DNA from: a virus
Virus record (IMG/VR): IMGVR_UViG_3300011116_001003
Span: 1 to 48,595 of that record
Direction: 5' to 3' (one strand)
Length of the DNA stretch: 48,595 bases
Part shown: piece after piece, positions 14,800 through 21,803 of the stretch
How the letters are laid out: every line of letters starts with the position of its first letter
Position numbering within the stretch: the stretch's first letter is position 1
Position numbers and translations under genes: made by a program
The notes under the pieces: generated by a model
Seen by the model: only the letters and a program-made list of their open reading frames with translations
Databases searched by the model: none
Told to the model about the DNA's origin: nothing

Positions 14800-14812
14800 G
14801 TCCCCCTCCCAT
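14800..14812 (+). repeat. Dispersed 13-bp motif, exact copy, running into a start codon
   Basis: The AT of GTCCCCCTCCCAT forms the first two bases of the uracil-DNA glycosylase ATG. Confidence 0.9.
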
Positions 14813-15512
14813 GCTCCCGATGACGTTGGTCCAGCACCCGTCGTCAGGTTCCTGCACCCTTCTCAATCCGAAGGGGCAGCCCTGTCCTCTCCTCTCGCGT
14901 CCCATCAAGACCCGCTGTGCCCAGACCGCCCACGTCCAGTCACAGCCCTTGCATCCCGCCACTCCGATCGTCATCATGATCGGCCGCAATCCGGGACTCG
15001 ACGAGGACAGCACAGGCCTTCCCTTTCAAGGCCGTCTATCCGAACGCTTCTGGTCCGCATGGCTTCCCGGCAGCAAGCTTCCGCAACTCGCCACGCTCTT
15101 CATCACCAACATCGCACGCTGCTTCCACGTCGACGGCCAAGCACCGAAGCCCGCCGTCTTCAATCTCTGCCGCACCCACCTGATCCCCGACCTGCACACC
15201 ATCAGTTCCATGGGAGGGGGACCCATCTTCCTGTTGACCATGGGTGCCGAAGCCACCACCCACACGTACGCACTCGGCGGTCAGCGAGCCATCACGTTGA
15301 CCAAGGCCTTCTCCCGCCAAGGCTACCCGCTCACCATCGACGGCGTCTCCGTTCACGTGTACTCCACGTTCCATCCCGCGTTCTGCGAACGCGAGGAACG
15401 TCACATCTACGCCGTCCAAGATCACCTTGCATTGCTGACCGACGCATTGCGTGGCACCCGCCCGCTCCCATCCAAACCCCAGTTCACCGCACCTCGGAGT
15501 CCCCGCCCATGA
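14811..15512 (+). CDS. Uracil-DNA glycosylase superfamily protein (family 4-like)
   Basis: A 233-aa protein with the ordered motifs of family 4/5-type uracil-DNA glycosylases: GRNPGLDED (about 58-66, the water-activating/uracil pocket motif), TNIARC (99-104) with C120 downstream as in the iron-sulfur loop, LTMGAEATTHTY (142-153), and the DNA-intercalating STFHPAF (185-191). C15, C25 or C36 with C104 and C120 could complete a 4Fe-4S cluster. The enzyme would remove uracil, or another altered base, from DNA. The ATG is fused to a dispersed motif and the gene ends in an ATGA overlap with the next. The substrate is uncertain; UdgX-like behaviour cannot be excluded. Confidence 0.8.
   Translation: MLPMTLVQHPSSGSCTLLNPKGQPCPLLSRPIKTRCAQTAHVQSQPLHPATPIVIMIGRNPGLDEDSTGLPFQGRLSERFWSAWLPGSKLPQLATLFITNIARCFHVDGQAPKPAVFNLCRTHLIPDLHTISSMGGGPIFLLTMGAEATTHTYALGGQRAITLTKAFSRQGYPLTIDGVSVHVYSTFHPAFCEREERHIYAVQDHLALLTDALRGTRPLPSKPQFTAPRSPRP
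15210..15222 (-). repeat. Dispersed 13-bp motif, exact copy
   Basis: Inside the uracil-DNA glycosylase gene, read as SMGGGP on the coding strand, in a surface-loop position between conserved motifs. Confidence 0.9.
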
Positions 15513-16681
15513 GCCTGCTCAACCCGGTCATCGTCGCACCGAAGGTCACGCCACTCGTCGGCCTCGTGCAGCACCGCCACCACCAGTACTACGAGTGGAC
15601 CGTCGACGAGTCCCGCATCGCCAACGACCCGCTCGCCATGGTGGGCGACACCTTCTCGCAGTGCTTCGCCCAACTCCTCGAACGCTTCCCGTCTCCTCCC
15701 GGCACCTGCCGCGTCTTCCCCATCTCCTACGGCGAACCCCACTACATCCTTCGAGAGCACTCCGAACTCCGGGAATTCTGGGACGAGTTCTACAACCAAT
15801 ACCCCCGCCTCTCCTGCTTCAGCTCCAGCATCGCACCCTACGGGGCCACGATCGTCACGTACGGGACGCCCATCATCACGACGTCCGACCCCCACCGAAT
15901 CGTCGAGCTTCTCTCCCAGTACGGCACGATGCCCCACGCATTGGGGCACAAGCCCCCCGTCCTCGACGACCCGCTCTGCCGATTCGCACCGGCCAAGTCC
16001 ACGTTCGCACCCGGCGCTCTCCCCCAGTTCATTCCCGATCCGGACGGCCGCATCGCCGCTCGCCGAGCCCGCAACAAACTCATCAAGAAGTCCGACAAGT
16101 TCCCGCTCAACATGCTGTGCGGTGACGAAGCCGCCGTCGTCGAACGCCTCTACCAAGAACAGGCCGCCCTTCTCAAGGCCCGTCTCTCCAAACGCAGCCT
16201 TCTCCCCCGTTCTCCCCTCCGAGACACGGACATCCGCAAGCTCACGTACGACATCCCGACGTGGTCTTCCTACTCCAGCTCCTACAACCCGTTCCACGCA
16301 TTCATCCAGATGAGTGCGATCGAAGTCACCGAAATACCCACACTCCTCAAACCCATCACCGAATTCCTCGACGACCACCACTTCCTCATCAATCTTCTCT
16401 GCAAGCAAGAACCAACACTCCGCACAGCCTTCCTCGACTTCCTCTTGACGTTCACCAATCACTCATCTACACTCTGTTACCTCATCTGTGAAGCGTATTT
16501 GGAACACGACGAGAGTCACTACGACCGTGCTCGTCAACTCACCCTGAACGCGTGCTTCGCGGTGGCACGCGTCATCAGGAACCTCAAACCCACACCGCTG
16601 GAGATTCGCAATGTCCGAGACCAACACCAACCCTTCGACCCAGACCCTTACCTTGCAGCTCTCCGGAAACGGCGCAAATAA
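15509..16681 (+). CDS. Hypothetical 390-aa protein
   Basis: The ATG overlaps the glycosylase stop (ATGA), so the two are translationally coupled. It is a mixed alpha/beta N-terminal half with many aromatics (HRHHQYYEWTVDE, FWDEFYNQYP), a basic middle (RIAARRARNKLIKKSDK), and a helical C-terminal third (FHAFIQMSAIEV, FLDFLLTFTNHS). No catalytic motif was recognised. Its coupling to a DNA repair enzyme hints at DNA metabolism, but that is inference. It overlaps the next gene by 71 nt. Confidence 0.65.
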   Translation: MSLLNPVIVAPKVTPLVGLVQHRHHQYYEWTVDESRIANDPLAMVGDTFSQCFAQLLERFPSPPGTCRVFPISYGEPHYILREHSELREFWDEFYNQYPRLSCFSSSIAPYGATIVTYGTPIITTSDPHRIVELLSQYGTMPHALGHKPPVLDDPLCRFAPAKSTFAPGALPQFIPDPDGRIAARRARNKLIKKSDKFPLNMLCGDEAAVVERLYQEQAALLKARLSKRSLLPRSPLRDTDIRKLTYDIPTWSSYSSSYNPFHAFIQMSAIEVTEIPTLLKPITEFLDDHHFLINLLCKQEPTLRTAFLDFLLTFTNHSSTLCYLICEAYLEHDESHYDRARQLTLNACFAVARVIRNLKPTPLEIRNVRDQHQPFDPDPYLAALRKRRK

Positions 16682-17321
16682 CCCCGCCGAGCCGAAGAAC
16701 GCCCTCGCCAAGACGCTCACCGACGCGGGCATCACGGTGTCCATGAGCTCGCAGGACCTCATCGCCATCAAGGTGGCCCAGCACGAGTCGGAGATCTCCT
16801 CGCAGATCTCCTCCCTCAACAAGCAGCTGACCACCCTCAACCGCGAGATCTCCGTCCTCAACGACAAGATCGCCGTCGAGGTGCGTGCGTTCCCCGCCCC
16901 CGAGGCCGTGACCAACGCGTCCATCGCCCTGTGCAACGCCCTCTCCGCCTTCTACGAGGGCGTCCGCTTCACGACGACCTACACCAACGAGCTCCGCGAG
17001 AACTCCGAGCTGGGCGTCATCGTCCGCAACACCGCCAAGGTGTCCAGCTCCTTCACCAGCTCGGCGGGCACTCACTACCTCAACACCGAGATCCCCGCCC
17101 CCGAGTTCATCACCAAGCATCTGGTCCGCCGCAACGACCTGATGCAGGACGTCGCCAACATCCAGAGCGAGATCGCCCAGAAGCGTCGTGACCTCGCCCA
17201 GATCCCGCAGCTCGAGCGTCAGGCCAAGGCCGCTCTCGTCTCGACCATGCTCGCCGAGACCGAGGCCGGTCAGCGTCTGCTCTCCGCCGTTAGCGGCACC
17301 AAGGCGACTCCCGCCATCTGA
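16611..17321 (+). CDS. Hypothetical 236-aa coiled-coil protein
   Basis: Starts MSETNTNP with GGAG 8 nt upstream, inside the end of the previous gene. Residues about 55-92 form a clear coiled coil (ESEISSQISSLNKQLTTLNR), and a second helical segment follows at 180-220 (MQDVANIQSEIAQKRRDLAQ). The section between is beta/Thr-rich. It has its own strong terminator, suggesting abundant expression. It may be structural or a DNA-associated scaffold, and no family is recognised. Confidence 0.6.
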   Translation: MSETNTNPSTQTLTLQLSGNGANNPAEPKNALAKTLTDAGITVSMSSQDLIAIKVAQHESEISSQISSLNKQLTTLNREISVLNDKIAVEVRAFPAPEAVTNASIALCNALSAFYEGVRFTTTYTNELRENSELGVIVRNTAKVSSSFTSSAGTHYLNTEIPAPEFITKHLVRRNDLMQDVANIQSEIAQKRRDLAQIPQLERQAKAALVSTMLAETEAGQRLLSAVSGTKATPAI

Positions 17322-17341
17322 TCCCGTTCACTCCCCTTGCC

Positions 17342-17381
17342 GGGCCCGCATTCCTTCACTGGTTTGCGGGCCCTTTCTTCC
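17342..17381 (+). terminator. Intrinsic terminator after the 236-aa gene
   Basis: Perfect 9-bp stem GGGCCCGCA/TGCGGGCCC with a 14-nt loop, then TTTCTTCC. Confidence 0.85.
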
Positions 17382-17466
17382 GGGTCGAGATCCGCGATCC
17401 ACATAGGCTATAGACCCGATGTGAGAGGGGTTGGACTCCCCTTCGATCCACTTTCAGGAGCTTGCC

Positions 17467-17715
17467 ATGCACGTGACTCTCGCCTGCCCCATCTGTTCCC
17501 ACGAGTTCTCCGTCGAACTTCCGAGGACCCTTTCCGATGCCACGCCGAACACCCCGCTCCCCGTCCTGTTCCACATCCCTTCCTCCGACGTCCTCATCCG
17601 CCAGACCGGAGTCGGACCCCACGCCGTCTTCGACATCAGCCGAGACCACGGAGTCTTCTTCGACCAGACCAACCGCATCCACGCCCAAGCTCTCCTCTCC
17701 TACCCCTGTCCCTGA
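17467..17715 (+). CDS. Hypothetical 82-aa protein with CPIC motif
   Basis: Starts at 17467 after CAGGAG. The N-terminal ACPICSHEF is half of a zinc ribbon, and no second CxxC is present in this frame. Another frame overlapping its end continues to 17788 and ends in a plausible-looking peptide (SIADDRRTLPGWCCATDWL) with a second Cys pair. A frameshifted extension is conceivable but unsupported. The gene lies between a strong terminator and the DNA polymerase. Confidence 0.55.
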   Translation: MHVTLACPICSHEFSVELPRTLSDATPNTPLPVLFHIPSSDVLIRQTGVGPHAVFDISRDHGVFFDQTNRIHAQALLSYPCP

Positions 17716-17805
17716 CCCCGTCGCCCAATCCATCGCCGACGACCGCCGCACCCTCCCCGGCTGGTGCTGCGCCACCGACTGGCTCTAACGCACATCCACC
17801 CCCTC

Positions 17806-17818
17806 ATGGGAGGGGGAC
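17806..17818 (-). repeat. Dispersed 13-bp motif, exact copy
   Basis: Intergenic, ending 18 nt before the DNA polymerase start codon, with the G-rich strand as the sense strand. Confidence 0.9.
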
Positions 17819-17836
17819 ACTCGGAGTTTCCTCCAC

Positions 17837-20131
17837 ATGAGTGACCCCACGTTCGCATCCGTCGACATCGAGACCTACGGAATCTGGCACAGCCTGCCCG
17901 CCCAGACGGTCTTCCACCCTCGCCGCATGTTCTTCGTCGACCGCATTCCGCTGGCCGACATGATCCAGTGCGTGTCCATCACGCTGCCCAAGAAGAACCC
18001 GCCCGACATCTCCATCGAATCCCTCGCCGCCATCGAGCCGGGCCCCACCCTCGTCTTCGAGCCCCGCTACACGACGGACCGCATCCACCTCACCAAGTGG
18101 CTGGCCCACCTCCGCACGTGGTGCGGCATGAACCTCGCGTTCGACACGCTGTGCCTCCGCAGCTTCTCGCCCCTGTTCCGTCACCACGTGACGCCCCGCA
18201 TCCAGCTGGTCGATCTCTCGGTCCTCAACTTCCTCGAGAATCCCAGCCGGCCCGAGAAGTCCCTCAAGACCATCGGCCTGGCCCTCAACACGCACACCTA
18301 CGAGGAGACCGCCAAGACCACCCGCTTCTCCGACCGCCACAAGATGCTCCGCTACTGCGGCGAGGACACCCACAACACGCTGGTGGACATCGCGACCCTC
18401 GCTCGTCGCATCCTCTCCAACCACCTGCTCAAGTCCCGCATCTCTCCCTACACCCTCCGCATGTACTCGGACACGCAGTGGTCCTGCATCCAGATGTCGG
18501 AGAACGGCGTGCCCATCCACCGCCCATCCCTCGAGTCCCTCGCACTTCGCCTCCACCGTCACGCCACCCACTGCGCACGCCGCTGCTCAGCCCTCAACCT
18601 CCAGCTCTCCGGCTCCGGTTCCCAGACCTCCAAGGACACCTTCATGAAGTCCATGCTGGAGGAGGCAGCGGTCTCCGATCCCACCATCCTGTCCAACCCC
18701 GTGCTCGGCTTCACGCCGACCGGCAAGCTCCAGATCTCCGAAGCCAACCGCGACCTCATCACACCCCACCTCAAGTCCCCACACCTCATCGAAGCATCAA
18801 ACCTGTGGTCCTCCTTCGTCCACACCGACAAGCTTCTCGGCACCTATTGCTTCCCGCTCCTGTGGCGTCGTCGTAAGATCGACAAGGCCAAGGTCTCCCG
18901 CAAGTCCATCCTGTGTCCCCAGTCAGGTGTCCCCCTCCCACTCCTTCCGGAGCCCCCATCATGTCTGAGACTCTCCGCCGAACCTTCGCTCTCCGATTCA
19001 TCGGAACCGCCGTCCTCCTCTGCATCGTCATGTCCCGCGTCGGCTACAAGTTCTGGTCCAGCACCGACTGGCTCTACCAGATCCTCTGGGGTGCCGCGTT
19101 CTTCTGGGGCTTCACGGCCGTCATCTGCCTCGGGGCCATCACGTTCGCACTCCCGGATGAGGAGGATCTCGACCCCCGGAACCCCCAATCGTGACGTCTG
19201 GCTGAGCCACACCTCGTGGTACATCGTCCCGTCCGCCATCAAGGACGAGGGCGGAGCCTCCGGCGGCACCGTCCAAGGTCGCATCACCTGCAAGGACGGA
19301 GCCCACCAGACCGACCCCGACTCCATCCAAGCCTGCCATCGTTCCCGTTGGCACGGCGGAGTCCTGCTGGGCGGCGACCTCTCCCAGATCGAGCTCCGCG
19401 TCCCCGCCGTCACCAGCGGCGAACCGCTCTACGTCAACGCCTTCGTCCGCAACGACGACATGCACACGGCCACGGCCCGCATGTTCTGGTCCGACGACGA
19501 GCTCTTCGCCCGCTACCCCATGCTGCGTGGCCAGCCGCCCAAGCTCTGGAAGAAGCTGTCCCTCGCCTTCGATCGACGCGAACGTCAGGTCGGCAAGCGA
19601 GGCAACTTCGCACGCGGCTACCGAGCCGGTGCCGACAAGATCCGAGCCTCCGTCCACGAGGACATCGGCGAGCTCCTGCCCATGGAGATCTTCGAGAAGT
19701 TCACGAAGAACGCCAAGCACGACACCCCCCTCCTGTGGGCCTACCAAGAACGGCTGATCGCAGAGGCCCGCTCCACTCGCCACATCATCCTGCCCATCAC
19801 CGGCCAGCAACGCCAGTTCGGCGGCACCGAGTACGACATCAACGAGATCTGCAACTTCCCGATCCAGACCATGGCGGGCAACGTCATGAACCGGATCCAG
19901 TACCGCTTCCGGATCCTGACCGAACGATGGTCCGACCACATCAAGGCTTACCTCAACATCTACGACGCCCTCAAGGTCGACTGCCGCTCCATGTCCTACG
20001 CCCTGCTGGCCAAGCGGAAGCTTCTCGAGTCCTGCGAGTGGGTCGCCAAGCACGACTACTGGGCCATGCTCCAAGATCACTACAAGCGTGAAGTTCCCTT
20101 GTCCATGGACTTCAAGATGCTGCAGGCCTAA
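17837..20131 (+). CDS. Family A DNA polymerase with 3'-5' exonuclease; ORF interrupted by an inserted gene
   Basis: The 3'-5' exonuclease has DxE (D10/E12 in SVDIETYG), the NxxFD element (GMNLAFDTL) and YCGEDTHNT. The polymerase has motif A GGDLSQIELRV (D514), a motif-B-like region (GKRGNFARGYRAGADK) and motif C (IYDALKVD). It would copy the phage genome. Between CPQS (about residue 363) and DVWL (about 453) lie about 88 Ser/Pro-rich residues that match no polymerase segment. In another frame this stretch encodes the membrane protein at 18961. The frame stays open, so the product is either a polymerase with a low-complexity insert between the thumb and motif A, or two polypeptides, with an ATG at 19157 available for the second. 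Confidence 0.85.
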   Translation: MSDPTFASVDIETYGIWHSLPAQTVFHPRRMFFVDRIPLADMIQCVSITLPKKNPPDISIESLAAIEPGPTLVFEPRYTTDRIHLTKWLAHLRTWCGMNLAFDTLCLRSFSPLFRHHVTPRIQLVDLSVLNFLENPSRPEKSLKTIGLALNTHTYEETAKTTRFSDRHKMLRYCGEDTHNTLVDIATLARRILSNHLLKSRISPYTLRMYSDTQWSCIQMSENGVPIHRPSLESLALRLHRHATHCARRCSALNLQLSGSGSQTSKDTFMKSMLEEAAVSDPTILSNPVLGFTPTGKLQISEANRDLITPHLKSPHLIEASNLWSSFVHTDKLLGTYCFPLLWRRRKIDKAKVSRKSILCPQSGVPLPLLPEPPSCLRLSAEPSLSDSSEPPSSSASSCPASATSSGPAPTGSTRSSGVPRSSGASRPSSASGPSRSHSRMRRISTPGTPNRDVWLSHTSWYIVPSAIKDEGGASGGTVQGRITCKDGAHQTDPDSIQACHRSRWHGGVLLGGDLSQIELRVPAVTSGEPLYVNAFVRNDDMHTATARMFWSDDELFARYPMLRGQPPKLWKKLSLAFDRRERQVGKRGNFARGYRAGADKIRASVHEDIGELLPMEIFEKFTKNAKHDTPLLWAYQERLIAEARSTRHIILPITGQQRQFGGTEYDINEICNFPIQTMAGNVMNRIQYRFRILTERWSDHIKAYLNIYDALKVDCRSMSYALLAKRKLLESCEWVAKHDYWAMLQDHYKREVPLSMDFKMLQA
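18929..18941 (+). repeat. Dispersed 13-bp motif, one mismatch, at a gene insertion junction
   Basis: GTCCCCCTCCCAC sits where the DNA polymerase coding sense ends and the inserted membrane-protein gene begins, 20 nt before that gene's ATG. Confidence 0.8.
18961..19194 (+). CDS. Small two-helix membrane protein nested in the DNA polymerase ORF
   Basis: Reads MSETLRRTFALRFIGTA and has 77 aa, with GGAG 9 nt before the ATG. There are two clear transmembrane segments (about 12-25, FIGTAVLLCIVMS; about 41-63, WGAAFFWGFTAVICLGAITF) joined by a short polar loop with an aromatic cluster (FWSSTDWLYQ). The tail is acidic (PDEEDLDPRNPQS). The size and topology fit a class II holin-like or other small inner-membrane protein. 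It lies wholly within the polymerase frame, where the polymerase translation is low-complexity, so this frame is the evolved one. It appears to be an insertion into the polymerase gene. Confidence 0.7.
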   Translation: MSETLRRTFALRFIGTAVLLCIVMSRVGYKFWSSTDWLYQILWGAAFFWGFTAVICLGAITFALPDEEDLDPRNPQS

Positions 20132-20139
20132 CGTACCCC

Positions 20140-20445
20140 ATGCCCAAGCATTCGACGATCCCCTCAAAGATCATCACACTCCTGAACAACGGCACCACCG
20201 TCAAGGACGTGGCCAAGTCTCTCGACGTGTCCACTCGCTACGTCTACGACGTCGCCGGTCGCCACCAGTGTCCCACCAATTCCTCGATTCGCTTGTGGGG
20301 TCGACGGGAACACAAGCTTCTCCGTCGCATCGTCGCATGCTCGCAGCCCAACTACGAGAAGGTGGCGAAGCTCACGGGAATGTCCGAGGGATTCCTCAAG
20401 CGGTTCGTCAAGTCGATCGCCGCCTCCGAACTCCCCCGCATTTGA
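20140..20445 (+). CDS. Helix-turn-helix protein, 101 aa
   Basis: Two HTH-like units are visible: residues about 12-36 (ITLLNNGTTVKDVAKSLDVS then TRYVYDV) and about 70-95 (NYEKVAKLTGMSEGFLKRF). The protein is basic. It could be a transcriptional regulator, and it is the best candidate in the window for a protein that recognises a dispersed DNA motif. It follows the polymerase by 8 nt and its stop overlaps a TTG start of the nuclease gene. The regulator role is inference. Confidence 0.65.
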   Translation: MPKHSTIPSKIITLLNNGTTVKDVAKSLDVSTRYVYDVAGRHQCPTNSSIRLWGRREHKLLRRIVACSQPNYEKVAKLTGMSEGFLKRFVKSIAASELPRI

Positions 20446-20993
20446 AGACGACATGGACCATCCTGATCGACGAGCGGGAGAAGAAACCTCTTCCCTTCCC
20501 CGACCATCTCTCGGTCATGGATCACGGTTCGTCCGCATCCAACCCCCGCCTCACGACGGTGATGCTTCGCACCAAGAAGGCCACGCTCAAGACCGGCGAC
20601 TACGTCCTCGAAGGACACGAGTCCGCAGGCTGCATCGAACGCAAGCAGCACCTCGTGGAACTGCACGGCAACCTCTGCACCACCGAAGGCCGCACCCGAT
20701 TCCTCAAGGAACTGGATCGCTTCCGTGAGTACAGCCACCCCTGCATCGTGCTCGAGTCCCCCTCCCCGGACAAGAGACACCCGCACCCTGACGTCAAGTA
20801 CTCACCGACCGCCGTCCGAGACATGCTGCTCATGGTGTGCGTCAGCCGTAAGATCCCCCTTCTTACGTTCACCTGCACGACCGACAGCCAACGTCGACTC
20901 TGTGCCGAGTGGACCGCCTCCTTCCTCATCCAAGCCGCCATATCCTCTTCCATAGGTTCCACCACATTGGAGACCGGAAATGAGCAGCCATGA
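20442..20993 (+). CDS. ERCC4-type nuclease
   Basis: A 183-aa protein with the XPF/ERCC4 nuclease pattern: LIDERE (D10, E13), KTGDYVLEG (D53), and CIERKQHL (E66-R67-K68). These form the GD...ERK metal-binding site that cuts branched DNA. The family's usual following Asp (ERKxxxD) is replaced by Val72, which may weaken or change activity. The start is taken as TTG at 20442, overlapping the previous stop (TTGA), because an ATG in the same area is in a different frame. The stop overlaps an ATG of the next gene (ATGA). A role in processing replication or recombination forks is likely. Confidence 0.75.
   Translation: MKTTWTILIDEREKKPLPFPDHLSVMDHGSSASNPRLTTVMLRTKKATLKTGDYVLEGHESAGCIERKQHLVELHGNLCTTEGRTRFLKELDRFREYSHPCIVLESPSPDKRHPHPDVKYSPTAVRDMLLMVCVSRKIPLLTFTCTTDSQRRLCAEWTASFLIQAAISSSIGSTTLETGNEQP
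20756..20766 (+). repeat. Partial copy of the dispersed motif
   Basis: GTCCCCCTCCC followed by CG instead of AT (11/13), inside the ERCC4 nuclease gene. It may be coincidental or degenerate. Confidence 0.4.
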
Positions 20994-21351
20994 AGAACAC
21001 CGCATTCGTCTTGTCCTTCGCGTCCTTCCTGTCCTGTCTTTCCTTCTGTGCGTGCTGTCAGGCTGCGCGGTGGGAAGGAACTCATCCGGCGACGTCGTCA
21101 TCGGAGTCCGTGCAGGAGGCCTCCCCGAAACCGCCGGAGAAGCCCTCCACGCCGCAGCCGACTTCCTCCCCCCACCCTGGAATCTCATTGCAGGAAGTGC
21201 CGCGACGCTGCTCGTTGGCGGTGCCGGAGCCTCCCTTGCCAAGAAGCAAGCCGAGCTCGCAAGAGACCGTGAACACGCAGCTTGGGACGAAGCCCACCGA
21301 ACCGCCACTGCCGGATCCGGAGCCCCTCCTGTCCAGCCTCCAGTCGCATGA
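20980..21351 (+). CDS. Lipoprotein, candidate outer-membrane spanin
   Basis: Has GGAG 7 nt before the ATG. The N-terminus is a signal peptide (RIRLVLRVLPVLSFLLCV) ending in a perfect lipobox LSGC (cleavage before Cys at about residue 29), followed by an export-compatible region. The mature part includes a hydrophobic glycine-rich helix (LIAGSAATLLVGGAGASLA) and a charged helix (KKQAELARDREHAAWDEA). A small lipoprotein beside other small membrane proteins fits an o-spanin, which joins the outer and inner membranes at lysis. The internal glycine-rich helix is atypical, so another lipoprotein role is possible. A second frame overlaps it almost completely. Confidence 0.6.
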   Translation: MSSHEEHRIRLVLRVLPVLSFLLCVLSGCAVGRNSSGDVVIGVRAGGLPETAGEALHAAADFLPPPWNLIAGSAATLLVGGAGASLAKKQAELARDREHAAWDEAHRTATAGSGAPPVQPPVA

Positions 21352-21523
21352 GGAGTCCCTCCGCTCCATCAACCGGACGCTCTACTCCCCGTCCTGCCAG
21401 TCGGACACCCCCCTCCTCATCCTGTCCCTGCTCATCGGATCGGTGATATGCTTGAACACCGCCCTGCTGTACCTGTCCAAGCCCCAACGCATGGGAGGGG
21501 GACACCACTCACCCCCCGCCTGA
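20990..21523 (+). CDS. Overlapping ORF with N-terminal hydrophobic segment and C-terminal TM helix
   Basis: The ATG overlaps the nuclease stop (ATGA). The 177-aa frame starts with a hydrophobic, Cys-containing leader (FVLSFASFLSCLSFCACC). It continues through a Pro/Ser-rich stretch that overlaps the lipoprotein gene, then a charged segment (LQSHEESLRSINRTLYS) and a strong TM helix (PLLILSLLIGSVICLNTALL). After 21351 it is the only open protein-like frame, so at least its C-terminal part is real. A leader, Pro-rich linker and C-terminal TM match a unimolecular-spanin layout, although the lipobox is poor. A shorter product or frameshift fusion with the lipoprotein is an alternative. Confidence 0.45.
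   Translation: MKNTAFVLSFASFLSCLSFCACCQAARWEGTHPATSSSESVQEASPKPPEKPSTPQPTSSPHPGISLQEVPRRCSLAVPEPPLPRSKPSSQETVNTQLGTKPTEPPLPDPEPLLSSLQSHEESLRSINRTLYSPSCQSDTPLLILSLLIGSVICLNTALLYLSKPQRMGGGHHSPPA
21491..21503 (-). repeat. Dispersed 13-bp motif, exact copy
   Basis: Near the 3' end of the 20990 frame, read as RMGGGH, 33 nt before the next start codon. Confidence 0.9.
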
Positions 21524-21535
21524 TGAGACCAAGTC

Positions 21536-21793
21536 ATGAGCGAGAAAGTCATCAAGCAGCTGAACGCCCTGTCCGTGATCCTCTCGGTGGTTTCGATCTT
21601 GGTCACACCCTTCATGACCTACGCGGTGGCGAACGCCGTCCACGGCGAGCAGATCAGCTCTCTCCGCTCGGAGATGTCGGACATCAAGGCATCCCGAGAC
21701 AAGATCCTGTCTACACTTGATGAGATTCGGGACAAGGTCTCCGACATTCGGGACCGCCTGTCCAAGGTTGAAGGTCACCTCAGTCGTCCGTAA
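21536..21793 (+). CDS. Small membrane protein with coiled coil; i-spanin or holin-like
   Basis: An 85-aa protein with one N-terminal TM helix (about 11-33, ALSVILSVVSILVTPFMTYA) and then a long charged coiled coil (EQISSLRSEMSDIKASRDKI, DEIRDKVSDIRDRLSKVEGH). A single TM anchor with a periplasmic coiled coil is the classic inner-membrane spanin layout and pairs with the lipoprotein gene just upstream. Some phage holin-associated proteins share this layout. No endolysin was recognised in the window. Confidence 0.6.
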   Translation: MSEKVIKQLNALSVILSVVSILVTPFMTYAVANAVHGEQISSLRSEMSDIKASRDKILSTLDEIRDKVSDIRDRLSKVEGHLSRP

Positions 21794-21803
21794 GGAGTCA
21801 ATC

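Noticed and set aside
15059-15508. N-terminal extension of the 390-aa frame
   Set aside because: This stretch overlaps the glycosylase gene and is Arg/His/Pro-rich; the ATGA start at 15509 is better.
17537-17788. Second frame overlapping the 82-aa CPIC gene
   Set aside because: Mostly Ser/Pro shadow. Only the last 20 residues look protein-like, without a ribosome site.
17807-17845. 12-codon frame MGGGHSEF made by the dispersed motif before the polymerase
   Set aside because: No ribosome site; it is a by-product of the motif sequence.
18917-19194. Intron or intein in the DNA polymerase
   Set aside because: No group I/II core elements, no intein splice residues, and the insert is mostly a small membrane-protein gene.
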